A stretch of DNA of 64,000 nt from JALEFZ01 sp038527485 (GTDB lineage: Bacteria > Bacteroidota > Bacteroidia > J057). The notes beneath the pieces were generated by a model, which did not search any database, was not told the origin of the DNA, and worked only from the letters and a program-made list of their open reading frames with translations. The DNA is taken from contig JBCBFT010000023.1 of assembly GCA_038527485.1 (NCBI GenBank), forward strand, positions 8,153 to 72,152, in the 5' to 3' direction. The stretch's first letter is position 1. Every line of letters begins with the position of its first letter. The position numbers and the translations under genes were made by a program. Below, piece after piece: positions 8,882 through 15,827 of this stretch.

Positions 8882-10003
8882 CTACAACTTTACATCGAGC
8901 GCATCACGCAGCCCGATTCCGATCAGGTTGATCGAAACAATCAATAAGATCAAGGCTAAGCCTGGATAAAAGGCTAACCATTGACCATAATCAAACACAA
9001 TATACGTATAACCTTCGTAGATCATCTGTCCCCATGTAGGAACAGGAACTTCTACCCCAATGCCTAAAAAGCTCAATCCAGATTCAATCAGGACCGCAGC
9101 CCCAAAGTTAGCTACTGCTATAACGATCACGGGACTGAGGATATTGGGGAATACATGGCGAAAGAGAATATGCCAATCCGAATACCCCATGGCTTTCCCA
9201 GCTTCTGTAAATAGCTGTTCTCTCACCTCTTTAATTTGTCCTCTGACCAATCGGGCTACTTCTACCCAAATGGACAGTCCAATAGCGAGGAGAAGCTGCC
9301 AAAATCCTTTGTCAAATACAAATGTAATGGTGAGCGCAAGCAACAATGTGGGCAAGGACCAAAGCACTGAAATGAGCCACATAATTGCGCTATCGACGGG
9401 TACTTTGACTTTCCCAATCATCCATCGGTCATCACCTAGAAATCCCGCGAGCCCTCCGATCAACAAGCCCAAAGACAGACTAATGGTCACGGCTAGAATC
9501 CCAATGGTCAAGCTGACACGGGTCCCCAATAAGATTCGACTCAGCAAGTCTCTTCCAAATGTATCGGTTCCCAACCTATAGGTTCGCTGTTCTACATGGG
9601 CTTGAACAAAAGCAGCCTTATCTGTTCTCTGCCTAAAGATCTCCCACGTCAGGCTGTCTTGCCGCCCTGTATATTGTACAAAGCGTACGGATGTCTCTGT
9701 CAATACAAGACTTCCTGTATCCTGCAAAGCAATGGGGATCGCACGTGTCTCGCGACCTGTCCAAAACCACCAAGCACTCTCCTCAATCTCCCTCTCTAGC
9801 GGTACGTTTAAAATCCATGCAGTAGTACCAGGTGCTTTTTTGGCCAATGGCAATATTTGCTCATTCGCATGGCGTGTCGCATCGGGCGTGATCAGATAAC
9901 CTGCAATAGCTATCACCAAGCAAAGCAGGACATATCCTAGCCCCAACATAGCAGGTAGATGCCGACGAAATTTTTGCCATGCCAATTGACTCGGACTGCT
10001 CAT
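8882..10003 (-). CDS. ABC transporter permease, OppC/DppC-like
   Basis: The 373-residue protein is an inner-membrane permease of the oligopeptide/dipeptide type. The hallmark region TYRLGTDTFGRDLLSR precedes the BPD-type permease domain, and EAGKAMGYSDWHILFRHVFPN is the loop that docks on the ATPase. About six transmembrane helices are visible (first at about 18-38, the rest between 160 and 365). An extended extracytoplasmic region of over 100 residues lies between helix 1 and the LGTDTFGRD motif and is longer than in standard OppC. No solute-binding protein, second permease or ATPase is adjacent, so the rest of the transporter must be encoded elsewhere. It lies 43 bases behind a small gene and 5 bases ahead of the phosphatase gene. 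Confidence 0.88.
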   Translation of the reverse strand: MSSPSQLAWQKFRRHLPAMLGLGYVLLCLVIAIAGYLITPDATRHANEQILPLAKKAPGTTAWILNVPLEREIEESAWWFWTGRETRAIPIALQDTGSLVLTETSVRFVQYTGRQDSLTWEIFRQRTDKAAFVQAHVEQRTYRLGTDTFGRDLLSRILLGTRVSLTIGILAVTISLSLGLLIGGLAGFLGDDRWMIGKVKVPVDSAIMWLISVLWSLPTLLLALTITFVFDKGFWQLLLAIGLSIWVEVARLVRGQIKEVREQLFTEAGKAMGYSDWHILFRHVFPNILSPVIVIAVANFGAAVLIESGLSFLGIGVEVPVPTWGQMIYEGYTYIVFDYGQWLAFYPGLALILLIVSINLIGIGLRDALDVKL

Positions 10004-10046
10004 GAGGGCAATTTACAAATAATATGGAAGGCGCATACAAAGGAAA

Positions 10047-10328
10047 TCAATGCCCATTGTGGCGTAGGAGCCCCTCCTTAGTTGCCAGAAATTGATACTC
10101 CTGCAAATTGTCACTGTCATATATATTAGTACGAACATAGTCATTGGCTCCTTCATCCATTTGCATGACTTGTACCCACCCCTTGTCGATCATATTCTTC
10201 ATTTCATCTAGCACGACCGGGCGAGGGAAATCGACTTCATCCAAGATATTTTGTAAGGGCTCTACAAAGTATATAGCATCTAGTATTTGAAATTGGAGGT
10301 CGCTCATTGGTTCGCTTATGTTACCCAT
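10047..10328 (-). CDS. Small protein of unknown function, possible winged-helix fold
   Basis: The 93-residue acidic protein has no signal peptide or membrane segment. The order of elements (helical FQILDAIYFVEPLQNILDEV, VVLDEMKNMIDKGWVQV, then a strand near the end with YQFLATKEGLLRHNG) resembles a small winged-helix domain in which the end of the sequence would be the wing, but no family was recognised. The start overlaps the end of the upstream glycosyltransferase gene by 13 bases, which supports it as a real, co-translated gene. An internal ATG at 10307 is an alternative start that would remove most of the overlap. Confidence 0.7.
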   Translation of the reverse strand: MGNISEPMSDLQFQILDAIYFVEPLQNILDEVDFPRPVVLDEMKNMIDKGWVQVMQMDEGANDYVRTNIYDSDNLQEYQFLATKEGLLRHNGH

Positions 10329-11455
10329 CTTTCCTTCCAGTTATAAGATTTGACAAAATTTCCTGCAATTCCGATCCACAATACATAGGGTATGTATACC
10401 AATTCTAGCAGGAAAAAATCTTTCAAGAGCTGAAAATTAGAAAAAAATCTAGCGGCTCGGTGCATCAAATAAAAATCTGCACTTATTTTCCATGCAATTA
10501 AGGCAAGTCCCCAAAGCCAATAATTCATATCTCCAAAGCCCAACACCAAGAGTATAGGAAATGTCCAAAAGCCGAGGTAGGATAAAAGCTGAATCCCATT
10601 TGTCCTTCTGTTGACGTATGCGCGGGCTTTACTCACCCACCTCAACCGCTGAGCCCGTAAGCTCGACCAGTCCGAAAGCGAGGGCGTTCGTACGATGGCA
10701 TTGCGATTTTTGGCAAATCGGATCTGGTATTTCCCCAATCCTTGTATCTTTTGCATCAACAACTCGTCGTCGCCAGAGGCCACATGGTCCACACCTTCGA
10801 AGCCATTTACCTCCTGAAAGACGGCTCTGGTATATGCGAGGTTTGCACCGTTGACCATGTTGGGTCTTCCTGCTCCGATGGCTCCTCCTGCAAGCGCAAC
10901 CAGTCCCATCGTCTCAATCGCTTGTAAGCGTTGAATGGTATGATGAGTGTATGTGAGCTCAATAGGTCCTGCGACCATCGCGGTATGACCGACAAATTGG
11001 GATGCCATAACTGCGGCCCAACTCTCTGCTACATAGCAATCTGCATCCATTTGAAGGATCAGGTCTCCTGTTGCTTCTCTTACCCCTCGGGTGATGGCTG
11101 CTTTTTTCCCTTTTTCTTCTTCCGTAAGGTCGATCACCTTAAAATACGTATGCCGCGTCTCCAGCAATTGCGCGATCGCCCTTGTCCCATCAGTCGAATG
11201 GTCATTTACCAAAATGATCTCCAGTTTATCCAAAGGGTAATGCTGCCTAAGCACACTGTGTAAGGTCCGTGAAAGGTGCTCGGCTTCATTCCTGGCTGGA
11301 ATCAAAATGGTAATTGTGGGTAAGAGAGGATCTGGAAGGGTTTTATTTGGACGAATACGCTCGAACCACCATCCACTCCAAAACACAAATCCCCCATAGA
11401 ATACCATACATGCTGTGAGAATCGAGACGAATACAAGCATAAAATAAGGGATCAA
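10316..11455 (-). CDS. Membrane glycosyltransferase, family 2
   Basis: The 379-residue protein is a processive-type GT2 enzyme. A transmembrane helix at the N-terminus is followed by the GT-A domain beginning TITILIPARNEAEHL, with VNDHSTDGT for nucleotide binding, the DAD metal site in LQMDADCY, the ASGDDE acceptor-site motif and QRLRWVSKAR (the Q-x-x-R-W motif of processive synthases). Two to three C-terminal helices anchor it in the inner membrane. The relatives are polysaccharide and glycolipid glycosyltransferases such as poly-GlcNAc synthases. Substrate and product are unknown. Together with the nucleotide-sugar dehydrogenase at the other end of the same run it suggests surface glycan synthesis. 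It is the first gene of the run. Confidence 0.88.
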   Translation of the reverse strand: MIPYFMLVFVSILTACMVFYGGFVFWSGWWFERIRPNKTLPDPLLPTITILIPARNEAEHLSRTLHSVLRQHYPLDKLEIILVNDHSTDGTRAIAQLLETRHTYFKVIDLTEEEKGKKAAITRGVREATGDLILQMDADCYVAESWAAVMASQFVGHTAMVAGPIELTYTHHTIQRLQAIETMGLVALAGGAIGAGRPNMVNGANLAYTRAVFQEVNGFEGVDHVASGDDELLMQKIQGLGKYQIRFAKNRNAIVRTPSLSDWSSLRAQRLRWVSKARAYVNRRTNGIQLLSYLGFWTFPILLVLGFGDMNYWLWGLALIAWKISADFYLMHRAARFFSNFQLLKDFFLLELVYIPYVLWIGIAGNFVKSYNWKERWVT

Positions 11456-11617
11456 TGTAAGTAAGAGTTCAGATGTTCAGACGTGATCTCATAAGGGATT
11501 TAGCCACGCTCAAAACAAGACACTAAAAATAATGATAGTAAGCATTTTTCATCCATTTTTCACATACTCACCTACTTACGGAGGTATAAGAAGTAGTATG
11601 ATATATTTGTATGTGTG

Positions 11618-12595
11618 CTATTTCTCTTTTTTAATCAAAAAGTATAAGCCTACCAAAGCGGGACAAACCAAGTTGATCAAATAAAGAGAGAGTGTAGCAG
11701 CCAAAATTGTAGGAGCAGAAACTGCCCAGTATCCCATGATGGTCAAAGCTACGGCTTCCCGGATTCCCAGTTCTGCCACGGATGCAATCGGCGCCAAGGA
11801 CTTGATTAGAAATACCAAGGTGACCATGTGCCAAGCAATTCCTACAGATCCTTCGAAGCCAAAGGCGTACAAAAGCCATATATATTGCAGGGCAAAAACA
11901 GTATACCTAAGCAAAGAAAGTAAGGTAACATGCAGGAGTTGGTCCAACGCGAGGGATTCTCCTGCAGCTCTGACAGCGCGTGTCAGCTTCCAGATTTTGG
12001 GTAAAGGAAAATGTTGTAAAGTCCACTTATGGGCAAATAAAAATGCAGCCAGACTTATCCAAGTAATCCAGACGATCATGATTAGGTAGTTCCAGGGTGC
12101 CCAGCCATTTACCTCAAAGTCTGAGAGTGTATCCTTCAGGCTGTATAAGCTCCCCAATCCTGCACCTAGTGTAATCAGCATTTGATTCAGGCGATTAATC
12201 CAGGTTGTAATTCCGCCCTTCCATCTCTGGTCTTTGGGCAAAAACATAAGCCTACCCGCATATTCTCCGACTCGGTTGGGCGTAAATATGCCCAAAGAGA
12301 TACCTGCGAGGATTCCCTTTCCCAATCGAAAAATCGAGGGACGATTTTCCTTATCGCCCAATAATTCCTGCCACTTCAAGGTTTCTAGACCAAGATTGAG
12401 CGGGAGAAAAAGCACCGCAAGGGAAATAAACCCTACTTCCCGCCAAGAAATGACAGGCCATATCCATCCGCTCTGCTCTTGCAAGATATACCACCAGATA
12501 TACCCGATGATCGTCAGAAAAAGGAAGCCTCTTCCCAATCCGTGGATGTATCTATTTTGCTTTAAAAGGTGATTTTTCATGTAACTATGAGCCAA
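11618..12595 (-). CDS. YbhN/LPG-synthase-transmembrane-domain family protein
   Basis: The 325-residue integral membrane protein has about eight hydrophobic helices and the pattern of the UPF0104/lysylphosphatidylglycerol synthase transmembrane region (FTPNRVGEYAGRLMFL near residue 105, SVAELGIREAVALTIMGYW near the end). It lacks the C-terminal cytoplasmic aminoacyl-transfer domain of MprF, so it resembles YbhN-like flippase or transport proteins. The exact substrate is unknown. ATG at 12580 (MKNHLL) is an alternative start five codons in. It is divergent from ruvC across a region that contains a GC-rich repeat array. Confidence 0.85.
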   Translation of the reverse strand: MAHSYMKNHLLKQNRYIHGLGRGFLFLTIIGYIWWYILQEQSGWIWPVISWREVGFISLAVLFLPLNLGLETLKWQELLGDKENRPSIFRLGKGILAGISLGIFTPNRVGEYAGRLMFLPKDQRWKGGITTWINRLNQMLITLGAGLGSLYSLKDTLSDFEVNGWAPWNYLIMIVWITWISLAAFLFAHKWTLQHFPLPKIWKLTRAVRAAGESLALDQLLHVTLLSLLRYTVFALQYIWLLYAFGFEGSVGIAWHMVTLVFLIKSLAPIASVAELGIREAVALTIMGYWAVSAPTILAATLSLYLINLVCPALVGLYFLIKKEK

Positions 12596-12701
12596 TAAAA
12601 GGCTTGCAAGCCATTTTTTCCTGAGCAGAAAACTACATCAAATACGCAGATTCCCCAAGTCCCGAAAAAAGATATCCTTACTTGCTGGAGGTGTGGCCTG
12701 G

Positions 12702-12829
12702 GGACCACGCTGTGGTGGGGGCCTTACGTGTACCTGGACCATGCTGTAGCGGTGGCCCTACGTGTACCTGGGGGTTACGGGCCTTACGTGTGTGGTGGGG
12801 CCACGCTGTAGCGGTGGCCCTACGTATGG
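12702..12829. repeat. GC-rich imperfect tandem repeat array
   Basis: Four imperfect units lie head to tail at about 12702-12735, 12736-12769, 12770-12792 (shortened) and 12799-12829. The core reads roughly CCACGCTGTAGCGGTGG followed by CCTACGTGTACCTGG. The first part can fold on itself (CCAC/GTGG and GCT/AGC arms). The block is much richer in G and C than the flanking sequence and contains no supported gene. It lies in the divergent intergenic region between the YbhN-like gene and ruvC. Confidence 0.8.
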
Positions 12830-12880
12830 TTTGTCTGTATAAAGGTGGTGTCTTGCCTAAATTATCCTATTTTTGCTTGT

Positions 12881-13432
12881 ATGGGAGCGCGCATCATCAT
12901 CGGGATAGATCCTGGCACACAAGTGACAGGCTACGGCATCATTGCTTGTAGGGGAAAGAAAATGGAATTACTGGCTTGTGGATCGATCCACCTGGGAAGA
13001 CAAGAAAAATCTCACCCTGAAAAGCTGAAGCAAATCAATGCACGCGTGGGAGGACTCATTGACGAGTTTCAACCTAAGGAGATGGCGTTGGAAGCCCCAT
13101 TCTATGGCAAAAATCCTCAATCTATGCTTAAGCTCGGCCGTGCCCAGGGAGTGGCAATGGCGGCGGCCCTTCAACGCAACCTTTCGGTGTTTGAGTATGC
13201 CCCCAAAAAAGTCAAGACGGCTGTGACAGGTAGTGGGTCTGCAAGTAAGGAACAAGTTGCTCACATCCTTCGTCAGTTATTGAAATTTGAGGAACACCCT
13301 AAGTATCTGGATGCCACAGATGGGCTTGCAGTAGCTGTTTGTCATTTCTTCCAAAATGTCCCGACCATCCCTGGCAAAAGCAACAAAAACTGGGCAGATT
13401 TCATCAAAAATAACCCTGGAAGGGTGAAGTGA
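12881..13432 (+). CDS. ruvC: Holliday junction resolvase RuvC
   Basis: The 183-residue endonuclease resolves Holliday junctions together with RuvAB during homologous recombination. The four acidic metal-binding residues are visible: Asp10 in IGIDPG, Glu71 in ALEAPFYG, and Asp144 and Asp147 in LDATDGLAVA. RAQGVAMAAA matches the conserved dimer region. ATG at 12881 was chosen because it gives MGARIIIGIDPG, the normal family start. An upstream ATG at 12845 adds 12 residues with no similarity to the family. TATTTTTG at 12868-12875 matches the Bacteroidota -7 consensus TAnnTTTG, which would place transcription start at or next to the ATG, but no well-spaced -33 element was seen. Confidence 0.95.
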   Translation: MGARIIIGIDPGTQVTGYGIIACRGKKMELLACGSIHLGRQEKSHPEKLKQINARVGGLIDEFQPKEMALEAPFYGKNPQSMLKLGRAQGVAMAAALQRNLSVFEYAPKKVKTAVTGSGSASKEQVAHILRQLLKFEEHPKYLDATDGLAVAVCHFFQNVPTIPGKSNKNWADFIKNNPGRVK

Positions 13433-13481
13433 CATTTTTCATTTTTCATTTTTCATTTTTCATTTTTCATTTTTCATTTTT
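13433..13481. repeat. CATTTTT heptanucleotide tandem array (7 copies)
   Basis: Seven perfect copies of CATTTTT begin at the base after the ruvC stop codon. A partial inverted partner (GGAAAATGAAAAATG, about 13552-13566) lies 70 bases downstream, so the region can form a long A/T-rich hairpin. It sits between the convergent ruvC and HIT genes and may help terminate both. Copy number may vary by slippage. Confidence 0.9.
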
Positions 13482-13581
13482 CAAGATGTACTTGACTCAC
13501 CATTGTGAGTTTCATGAAAAATATTCCGTAACATAAACCTCTGGTCGCCTGGAAAATGAAAAATGTTATCTGAAACATGTC

Positions 13582-13983
13582 TCACCCTAAAGCCACATTT
13601 GCTCGTATGTTAGCGGCGAGCGTTTCCATTTCTTCGCTCGTGATTTCGATGGGAGGAATATGAAAACCAAACTCCTGCATGGAATTGATGGGGAGGAGAT
13701 GAATGTGCGCATGTGGGACTTCTAGTCCTAGTACCGCTGTCGCGATACGCTTACAAGGAACTGTTTTTTCCAGTGCCCGCGCCACTTCACGTGCAAAAAT
13801 CTGTAACCCGATGTATCGCCCATCGTCTAGATCGAATAGATAATCTACTTCTGTTTTTGGAATACAAAGTGTATGTCCTTTCACGCGGGGTCTAATATCC
13901 AAAAAGGCGAGAAAATCTTCTGTCTCTGCTACTTTGTATGCTGGGATGTCACCGTTGACGATTTTGGTAAAGATGGAGGCCAT
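13582..13983 (-). CDS. HIT family nucleotide-binding hydrolase
   Basis: The 133-residue protein belongs to the histidine triad superfamily, which hydrolyses AMP- or ADP-linked compounds such as nucleoside phosphoramidates or dinucleoside polyphosphates. The active-site triad is HAHIHL near residue 88, and the N-terminal IFTKIVNGDIPAYKV is typical of the HinT branch. ATG at 13983 was chosen because MASIFTKIV aligns with the family start; a GTG 33 bases upstream would only add an atypical extension. It lies 119 bases behind greA, with the greA terminator between them, so it probably has its own promoter. Confidence 0.93.
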   Translation of the reverse strand: MASIFTKIVNGDIPAYKVAETEDFLAFLDIRPRVKGHTLCIPKTEVDYLFDLDDGRYIGLQIFAREVARALEKTVPCKRIATAVLGLEVPHAHIHLLPINSMQEFGFHIPPIEITSEEMETLAANIRANVALG

Positions 13984-14047
13984 AAATATGGGAGGTTTGA
14001 TCGTGAATAAGGGCACGTGCCTACTGGCTATACAGCCTGTGCCTAAA

Positions 14048-14073
14048 TAAAAAAGGTCCAGTATACCTGGACC
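14048..14073 (-). terminator. Rho-independent terminator of greA
   Basis: On the minus strand a perfect 7-bp stem (GGTCCAG/CTGGACC) with a five-base loop is followed by TTTTTT. It lies 30 bases past the greA stop codon. Confidence 0.88.
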
Positions 14074-14102
14074 TCAAATTATATATTTTTAGGGATTTCT
14101 GT

Positions 14103-14579
14103 TTAAGCGCGTGTGATTTCTATAACCTCGAATGACAGTTTTCCTGCAGGTACTTCTATTTCTACGATATCGCCTGGTCCCTTTCCAATCAGACCTTTTC
14201 CTACGGGTGATTTAACCGAGATCTTATTTTCTCGAAGGTTTTGCTCCTCTTCGGGTACCAAGGTGTAGGTAAATTCCTTTTTCATCTTGATATTCTTCAC
14301 TTTCACCTTTGAGAGAATATATACTTTGTTGGGGTCGAAATTAGAGTCATCGATGATACGTGCAGTAGCCAATTTATTTTCCAGCTTCGAAATTTCAAGC
14401 TCTAACAGTCCTTGCGCATCTTTTGCTGCATCATATTCTGCATTTTCACTTAAATCGCCTAATTCACGTGCTCTTTGAATCATTCCTGCGATCTCCTTGC
14501 GCTTAGGGCCCTTAAGCTCAGCTAGTTCTTTTGTGAGTCTATCATAGCCCTCCTTCGTCAAATAAGTCACGTCACTCAT
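14103..14579 (-). CDS. greA: Transcription elongation factor GreA
   Basis: The 158-residue protein rescues backtracked RNA polymerase by stimulating transcript cleavage. The N-terminal coiled coil has YLTKEGYDRLTKELAELKGP and ARELGDLSENAEYDAAKD, where the acidic tip residues (Asp and Glu of GDLSENAEY) reach into the polymerase channel. The C-terminal FKBP-like domain ends SPVGKGLIGKGPGDIVEIEVP. Length and order match GreA. It is a single gene flanked by terminators on both sides. Confidence 0.97.
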   Translation of the reverse strand: MSDVTYLTKEGYDRLTKELAELKGPKRKEIAGMIQRARELGDLSENAEYDAAKDAQGLLELEISKLENKLATARIIDDSNFDPNKVYILSKVKVKNIKMKKEFTYTLVPEEEQNLRENKISVKSPVGKGLIGKGPGDIVEIEVPAGKLSFEVIEITRA

Positions 14580-14600
14580 ATTACCTTCTTTTTACAAATG

Positions 14601-14640
14601 AAAAAAAAACTAACTGGACCAACCCGAAGGTCAGTCCAAT
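14601..14640 (-). terminator. Rho-independent terminator of the PorV/PorQ-like gene
   Basis: On the minus strand GGACTGACC pairs with GGTTGGTCC (two G-T pairs) around TTCGG, followed after a short gap by nine T residues. It lies just past the stop of the PorV/PorQ-like gene and ahead of greA. Confidence 0.85.
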
Positions 14641-14678
14641 CAGAACTATAGAATTATTACGTCTCTGGTTATACCAGA

Positions 14679-15752
14679 TTATATTTCAGTACGGACACCC
14701 AATACAAGGGTACCTCCAAAGGGGTTGGTTGTCCGGTAACTCATATCAAGTGAAAACTTGGATGAAACAAGATTTCCTTCCAAATCTCTCCTTCCTGTTT
14801 TGAAGGGAACTTGGAAAGTTGCACCTGATGCAAAGCCAGTATAGACATTATACCTGCCATCTACACCAATGGTTTCACCAAATATACCGTTTTCATAAAG
14901 AAAAGACCCACTTAATATTACAAAATCTTTGTATTTGTAAGAAAGTCCCAGGCCACCCTGGTTGTAATAGAATGAATTAGAGATAAATCCAGCGGTTGCT
15001 GTAATGGTATTGTTCTCGCCAAGGAAGAAGTCAAATGAACCACCCATAGACAGGGTTGCAGGTATTTCAAACTCTTCCCCTTCGAGCTGTACTGTACTTG
15101 TAAATCCATTGTTATTCTCAAGTTCTACCCTTCTCGCTAGTCCATCTCCATCAAATGCCATAGTCGGACCTACATTTCGAAGGGAGATTCCTAGCTTCAA
15201 GCGGTCTTTCTCTAACGCGCGATACTGTATCCCTGCATCTAGCGCAAAACCAGAAGCAGCTACTTCAGGTGTAGACTCGCTAATCAGACGACCTGTGAAT
15301 CCGACATAGATACGGTCTGTAAACTGACGCGCATAAGTAAGGCCGATATTGAGATATGTGACTCGGAAGGTACCTAAGTCTCCATCGGGATTGCTCACAG
15401 TCGTACGAGTCAGGTCACCAAAATTGAAGGCGTTGATGGCTAGTCCAAGAGAACCGTTGCCACTCCCCAGTCCCTGGGAAACGCCGAAGCTATTGATAGA
15501 GATATCTGATCCGATCAACCAACGTGTATGAGAAAAGAGTAATTCTGTTCCCTCAGTCGTAGCTACACCCGCTGGATTCACAAAGGAGCTTTCGATGCCT
15601 TCTGAGCTACCAATGTTGAGCCCGTTCAAAGAAGAACTCCGAGGCACATTATTGATCAGGAGCTCTGCCGCACCCGACTGGCCGACACGCTCAGGCTGTG
15701 CATAGACAAATCCTACACAGAGCATGAATACGATGAGTATATATTTTTTCAT
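14679..15752 (-). CDS. PorV/PorQ family outer-membrane beta-barrel protein
   Basis: The 357-residue protein has a signal peptide (1-18, ends VYAQ) and a beta-barrel pattern of alternating hydrophobic strands. The segment RSSSLNGLNIGSSEGIESSF, followed by VNPAGVATTEGTELLFSHTRW, is typical of the PorV/PorQ family. These are FadL-like barrels; PorV works as a shuttle in type IX secretion, while many paralogues act with specific cargo. The gene follows, on the same strand, a large secreted protein and a TonB receptor, so it may be their dedicated outer-membrane partner. It is separated from them by a probable partial terminator. Whether it is the main PorV of the cell cannot be told. Confidence 0.85.
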   Translation of the reverse strand: MKKYILIVFMLCVGFVYAQPERVGQSGAAELLINNVPRSSSLNGLNIGSSEGIESSFVNPAGVATTEGTELLFSHTRWLIGSDISINSFGVSQGLGSGNGSLGLAINAFNFGDLTRTTVSNPDGDLGTFRVTYLNIGLTYARQFTDRIYVGFTGRLISESTPEVAASGFALDAGIQYRALEKDRLKLGISLRNVGPTMAFDGDGLARRVELENNNGFTSTVQLEGEEFEIPATLSMGGSFDFFLGENNTITATAGFISNSFYYNQGGLGLSYKYKDFVILSGSFLYENGIFGETIGVDGRYNVYTGFASGATFQVPFKTGRRDLEGNLVSSKFSLDMSYRTTNPFGGTLVLGVRTEI

Positions 15753-15769
15753 AAATGATAGGCTTATTC

Positions 15770-15812
15770 TGTGAAAAGAAAGAGTAGCAGAACCTACTAG
15801 AGGTCCTGCTAC
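15770..15812 (-). terminator. Probable terminator or attenuator between the 1331-residue gene and the PorV/PorQ-like gene
   Basis: On the minus strand GTAGCAG pairs with CTGCTAC, with an inner ACC/GGT stem, followed by the T-rich tract TCTTTCTTTTC. The interrupted T-run suggests partial read-through into the PorV/PorQ-like gene 18 bases further on. Confidence 0.65.
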
Positions 15813-15827
15813 CTCATCATATGTCTG

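Noticed and set aside
12702..12829. CRISPR array or tRNA-like cluster
   Set aside because: Units are imperfect and contiguous, without unique spacers, and no cloverleaf can be drawn.
13433..13481. CRISPR array
   Set aside because: The units are 7 bases with no spacers, so this is a simple tandem repeat.
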